64,000 nucleotides of DNA from Solibacillus sp. FSL W7-1464. Its GTDB lineage: Bacteria; Bacillota; Bacilli; Bacillales_A; Planococcaceae. This document shows positions 62,192-64,000 of the stretch, piece by piece. The notes under the pieces were generated by a model, which ran no database searches, was not told the origin of the DNA, and saw nothing but the letters and a program-made list of their open reading frames with translations. The position numbers were made by a program, and so were the translations under genes. The DNA lies in contig NZ_JBBORC010000001.1 in assembly GCF_038004425.1 (NCBI RefSeq), positions 2,147,001-2,211,000 of the forward strand, written 5' to 3'. How positions within the stretch are numbered: position 1 is the first letter of the stretch; every line of letters begins with the position of its first letter.

Positions 62192-63076
62192 ATGGTACAA
62201 GTTGGAACTGATCGAGTAAAACGTGGAATGGCAGAAATGCAAAAAGGTGGCGTTATTATGGATGTCATTAATGCTGAACAGGCAAAAATCGCGGAAGCGG
62301 CAGGTGCAGTAGCAGTGATGGCACTGGAACGTGTGCCTTCTGATATTCGGAAAGCTGGCGGTGTTGCCCGTATGGCAGATCCGCGGATTGTGGAGGAAGT
62401 GATGAATGCCGTCACGATCCCTGTTATGGCAAAAGCACGAATCGGTCATATTGTCGAAGCACGTGTATTGGAGTCAATGGGTGTGGACTATATCGATGAA
62501 AGTGAAGTTTTAACACCGGCCGATGAAGAATTCCATTTACTTAAGAGTGATTATACAGTGCCATTTGTTTGTGGTTGCCGTGACTTAGGAGAAGCAGCTC
62601 GACGTATTGGTGAAGGGGCTTCTATGCTCCGTACGAAAGGTGAACCAGGTACAGGCAATATCGTTGAAGCAGTTCGTCACCTTCGAAAAGTTAACGCACA
62701 AGTTCGCCGCGTTGTTGGAATGAATGTGGATGAATTAATGACTGAGGCCAAAATTTTAGGTGCCCCATTTGAATTACTATTGGAAATTAAGCGTTTAGGC
62801 CGATTACCTGTTGTGAATTTTGCTGCGGGTGGCGTGGCAACACCTGCAGATGCCGCGTTAATGATGGAACTTGGTGCAGATGGTGTGTTTGTAGGCTCCG
62901 GAATATTCAAATCAGAGAATCCTGAAAAATTTGCGCGTGCCATTGTGGAAGCAACAACACATTATACAGACTACCAACTGATTGCTGAAATATCGAAGGA
63001 ACTCGGAACTCCGATGAAAGGAATTGAAATAGCTACACTGAATGTTAATGAACGCATGCAGGAGCGTGGCTGGTAG
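62192..63076 (+). CDS. pdxS: Pyridoxal 5'-phosphate synthase subunit
   Basis: 294 residues, TIM barrel. Condenses ribose 5-phosphate, glyceraldehyde 3-phosphate and ammonia from PdxT to PLP. AKARIGH carries the Schiff-base Lys, and [20 protein letters not shown] is the phosphate-binding end. ATG 62192 lies behind GGAGGT; the longer frame to 62075 is not coding. pdxT follows directly. Confidence 0.95.
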   Translation: MVQVGTDRVKRGMAEMQKGGVIMDVINAEQAKIAEAAGAVAVMALERVPSDIRKAGGVARMADPRIVEEVMNAVTIPVMAKARIGHIVEARVLESMGVDYIDESEVLTPADEEFHLLKSDYTVPFVCGCRDLGEAARRIGEGASMLRTKGEPGTGNIVEAVRHLRKVNAQVRRVVGMNVDELMTEAKILGAPFELLLEIKRLGRLPVVNFAAGGVATPADAALMMELGADGVFVGSGIFKSENPEKFARAIVEATTHYTDYQLIAEISKELGTPMKGIEIATLNVNERMQERGW

Positions 63077-63077
63077 T

Positions 63078-63665
63078 ATGGCAAAAATAGGAGTGCTTGC
63101 ATTACAAGGTGCGGTAAAAGAGCATATTCAGCAAATTGAACTTCTTGGTCATGATGCTGTTGCAGTAAAAACATACGATGAATTACTGGGTGTTGATGGC
63201 CTAATTTTACCTGGTGGAGAAAGTACGACAATCGGGAAAATGTTAGAACGAAATGATTTGTTAGAACCTATAAAGGCAATGGCACAGCAAGGTCTCCCAA
63301 TGTTCGGGACATGTGCCGGCCTTATACTATTGGCCAAAAAGATCAAGGATTTCAATACCCCTCACCTCGGTTTAATGGATGTGGAAGTAGAAAGAAATTC
63401 TTTCGGTCGACAAGTAGATAGCTTTGAAGCACCGCTATCAATTCCATCAATCGGTGATGAAATAACAGCAGTTTTTATTCGTGCACCGCATATTGTCTCA
63501 GTCGGTGAACATGTTGAAATACTCGCTACATATGAAGAACGAATCGTACTAGCCAGAGATGATCAATTTTTAGGCTGCTCTTTTCATCCCGAACTCACTG
63601 ATGATGTTCGAATCCTCGAATATTTTATCGGTATGGCAACAGAATTTAAAAAGGTTCCTAAATAG
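63078..63665 (+). CDS. pdxT: Glutaminase subunit of PLP synthase
   Basis: 195 residues, class I glutamine amidotransferase. IGVLALQGAVKEHI at the N-terminus, GGESTTIGKML, FGTCAGLILLAK (catalytic Cys) and FHPELTDD (catalytic His-Glu) are present. It releases ammonia for PdxS. Its ATG starts one base after the pdxS stop, so both subunits are made in equal amounts. Confidence 0.95.
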   Translation: MAKIGVLALQGAVKEHIQQIELLGHDAVAVKTYDELLGVDGLILPGGESTTIGKMLERNDLLEPIKAMAQQGLPMFGTCAGLILLAKKIKDFNTPHLGLMDVEVERNSFGRQVDSFEAPLSIPSIGDEITAVFIRAPHIVSVGEHVEILATYEERIVLARDDQFLGCSFHPELTDDVRILEYFIGMATEFKKVPK

Positions 63666-63669
63666 ATAA

Positions 63670-63698
63670 AAAAGAAGCACAATTGTGTGCTTCTTTTG
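63670..63698. terminator. Bidirectional terminator between pdxT and the SLH gene
   Basis: AAAGAAGCACA (63671-63681) pairs with TGTGCTTCTTT (63686-63696) with a four-base loop; A and T runs on either side. Confidence 0.8.
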
Positions 63699-63707
63699 TT
63701 TGCCCTA

Positions 63708-64000
63708 TTATTTATTCAAACCCTTTTCATGTATCCGATAAATCATAGCTGCCATATGTGCTCTTGTTGTCGGATTGTTTGGACCAAATCGGCTAGCCGT
63801 ATAGCCCGCCATAATACCTTCTTGTTTCATCGTTTCTATCGCAAGAGATGCCCAAAAATTTTGGTGCACATCTATAAATGAATTTACACCCTTGTTCGCA
63901 GACTGGCTATAAAGTCCGGCATTATAGAAAATTTGAGCCGCTTGTGCCCTTGTTAAAAAAGTATTCGGTGAAAAATAGCCATCTTCAATACCATTAATTA
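63708..64000 (-). CDS. C-terminal part of an SLH-domain (S-layer homology) protein
   Basis: The frame is open from the window edge to TAA (complement of 63708-63710). About 97 residues show two SLH repeats: GYFSPNTFLTRAQAAQIFYN, FIDVHQNFWASLAIETMKQE with GIMAGYT, and FGPNNPTTRAHMAAMIYRIH. SLH domains anchor proteins to the secondary cell-wall polymer. The function of the missing N-terminal part is unknown. Confidence 0.85.
   Translation of the reverse strand, partial: INGIEDGYFSPNTFLTRAQAAQIFYNAGLYSQSANKGVNSFIDVHQNFWASLAIETMKQEGIMAGYTASRFGPNNPTTRAHMAAMIYRIHEKGLNK

Overview
The window comes from a low-GC Gram-positive spore-former-type bacterium of the Bacillales. Strong AGGAGG-type Shine-Dalgarno (SD) sequences, frequent TTG/GTG starts, ECF sigma/anti-sigma pairs, a glpD-glpP-glpFK regulon, a guanine riboswitch before a PbuG-type permease, pdxST and an SLH protein all fit this. 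My best guess is Planococcaceae (Solibacillus/Lysinibacillus-like), which is inference. No rRNA, tRNA, CRISPR array, insertion sequence or prophage was seen.

Layout: 1-500 is the end of an organophosphate:phosphate-type MFS transporter. 755-994 (-) is a small unknown gene whose ribosome binding site lies in a long inverted repeat. 1602-4325 (+) holds a flavin monooxygenase and an aromatic-acid MFS transporter. 5149-5334 is an Asn-rich mini-protein. 5532-7496 holds two convergent transport genes (LysE type and amino-acid permease), each broken by one frameshift. 7795-11039 (+) has an aldehyde dehydrogenase and CstA. 11190-13215 (-) has a YtxH stress protein and a two-gene unit of a STAS-like protein and a KASIII-like protein lacking catalytic His/Asn. 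13549-13746 is a headless gene fragment. 14395-16135 (-) is an ECF sigma/anti-sigma operon, followed by a PAS-GGDEF-EAL protein and a LysM-CAP protein.

20640-25447 (-) is the glycerol regulon: glpD, glpP, glpF, glpK, with long terminator hairpins in the glpF and glpD leaders as expected for GlpP antitermination. 25666-29346 (-) holds small accessory enzymes and a purine permease under a guanine riboswitch. 29812-31354 (-) is a second ECF system whose anti-sigma-like partner carries a degenerate LCP domain. 31549-37575 is a patchwork of small enzymes and membrane proteins, with a DinB-like remnant. 37625-41505 (-) holds an S9 peptidase and a GntR/ABC (Ytr-type) operon.

41895-56554 (-) is the most interesting region: about 14.6 kb of co-oriented genes encoding acyl-CoA dehydrogenase, an MFS exporter, acyl-CoA ligase, a complete peptide-type ABC importer with fused ATPases, an MBL hydrolase, an SDR, two MaoC proteins, a thiolase and a TetR regulator. 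Together they make a full beta-oxidation spiral through (R)-3-hydroxyacyl intermediates (MaoC plus FabG-like, no crotonase or HAD) coupled to a dedicated importer. Two near-identical palindromes and a GC-rich structured leader precede the MFS gene, and two cre-like sites lie in the cluster.

56828-64000: a lipoprotein, a DUF2500 protein, a secreted L-asparaginase, an RNA 2',3'-cyclic phosphodiesterase, a small XRE regulator/membrane protein pair in which the regulator seems to start at ATT, a nucleoside deaminase, pdxST and the C-terminal end of an SLH protein. Near-identical terminator hairpins recur at 19047, 57692 and 61455.
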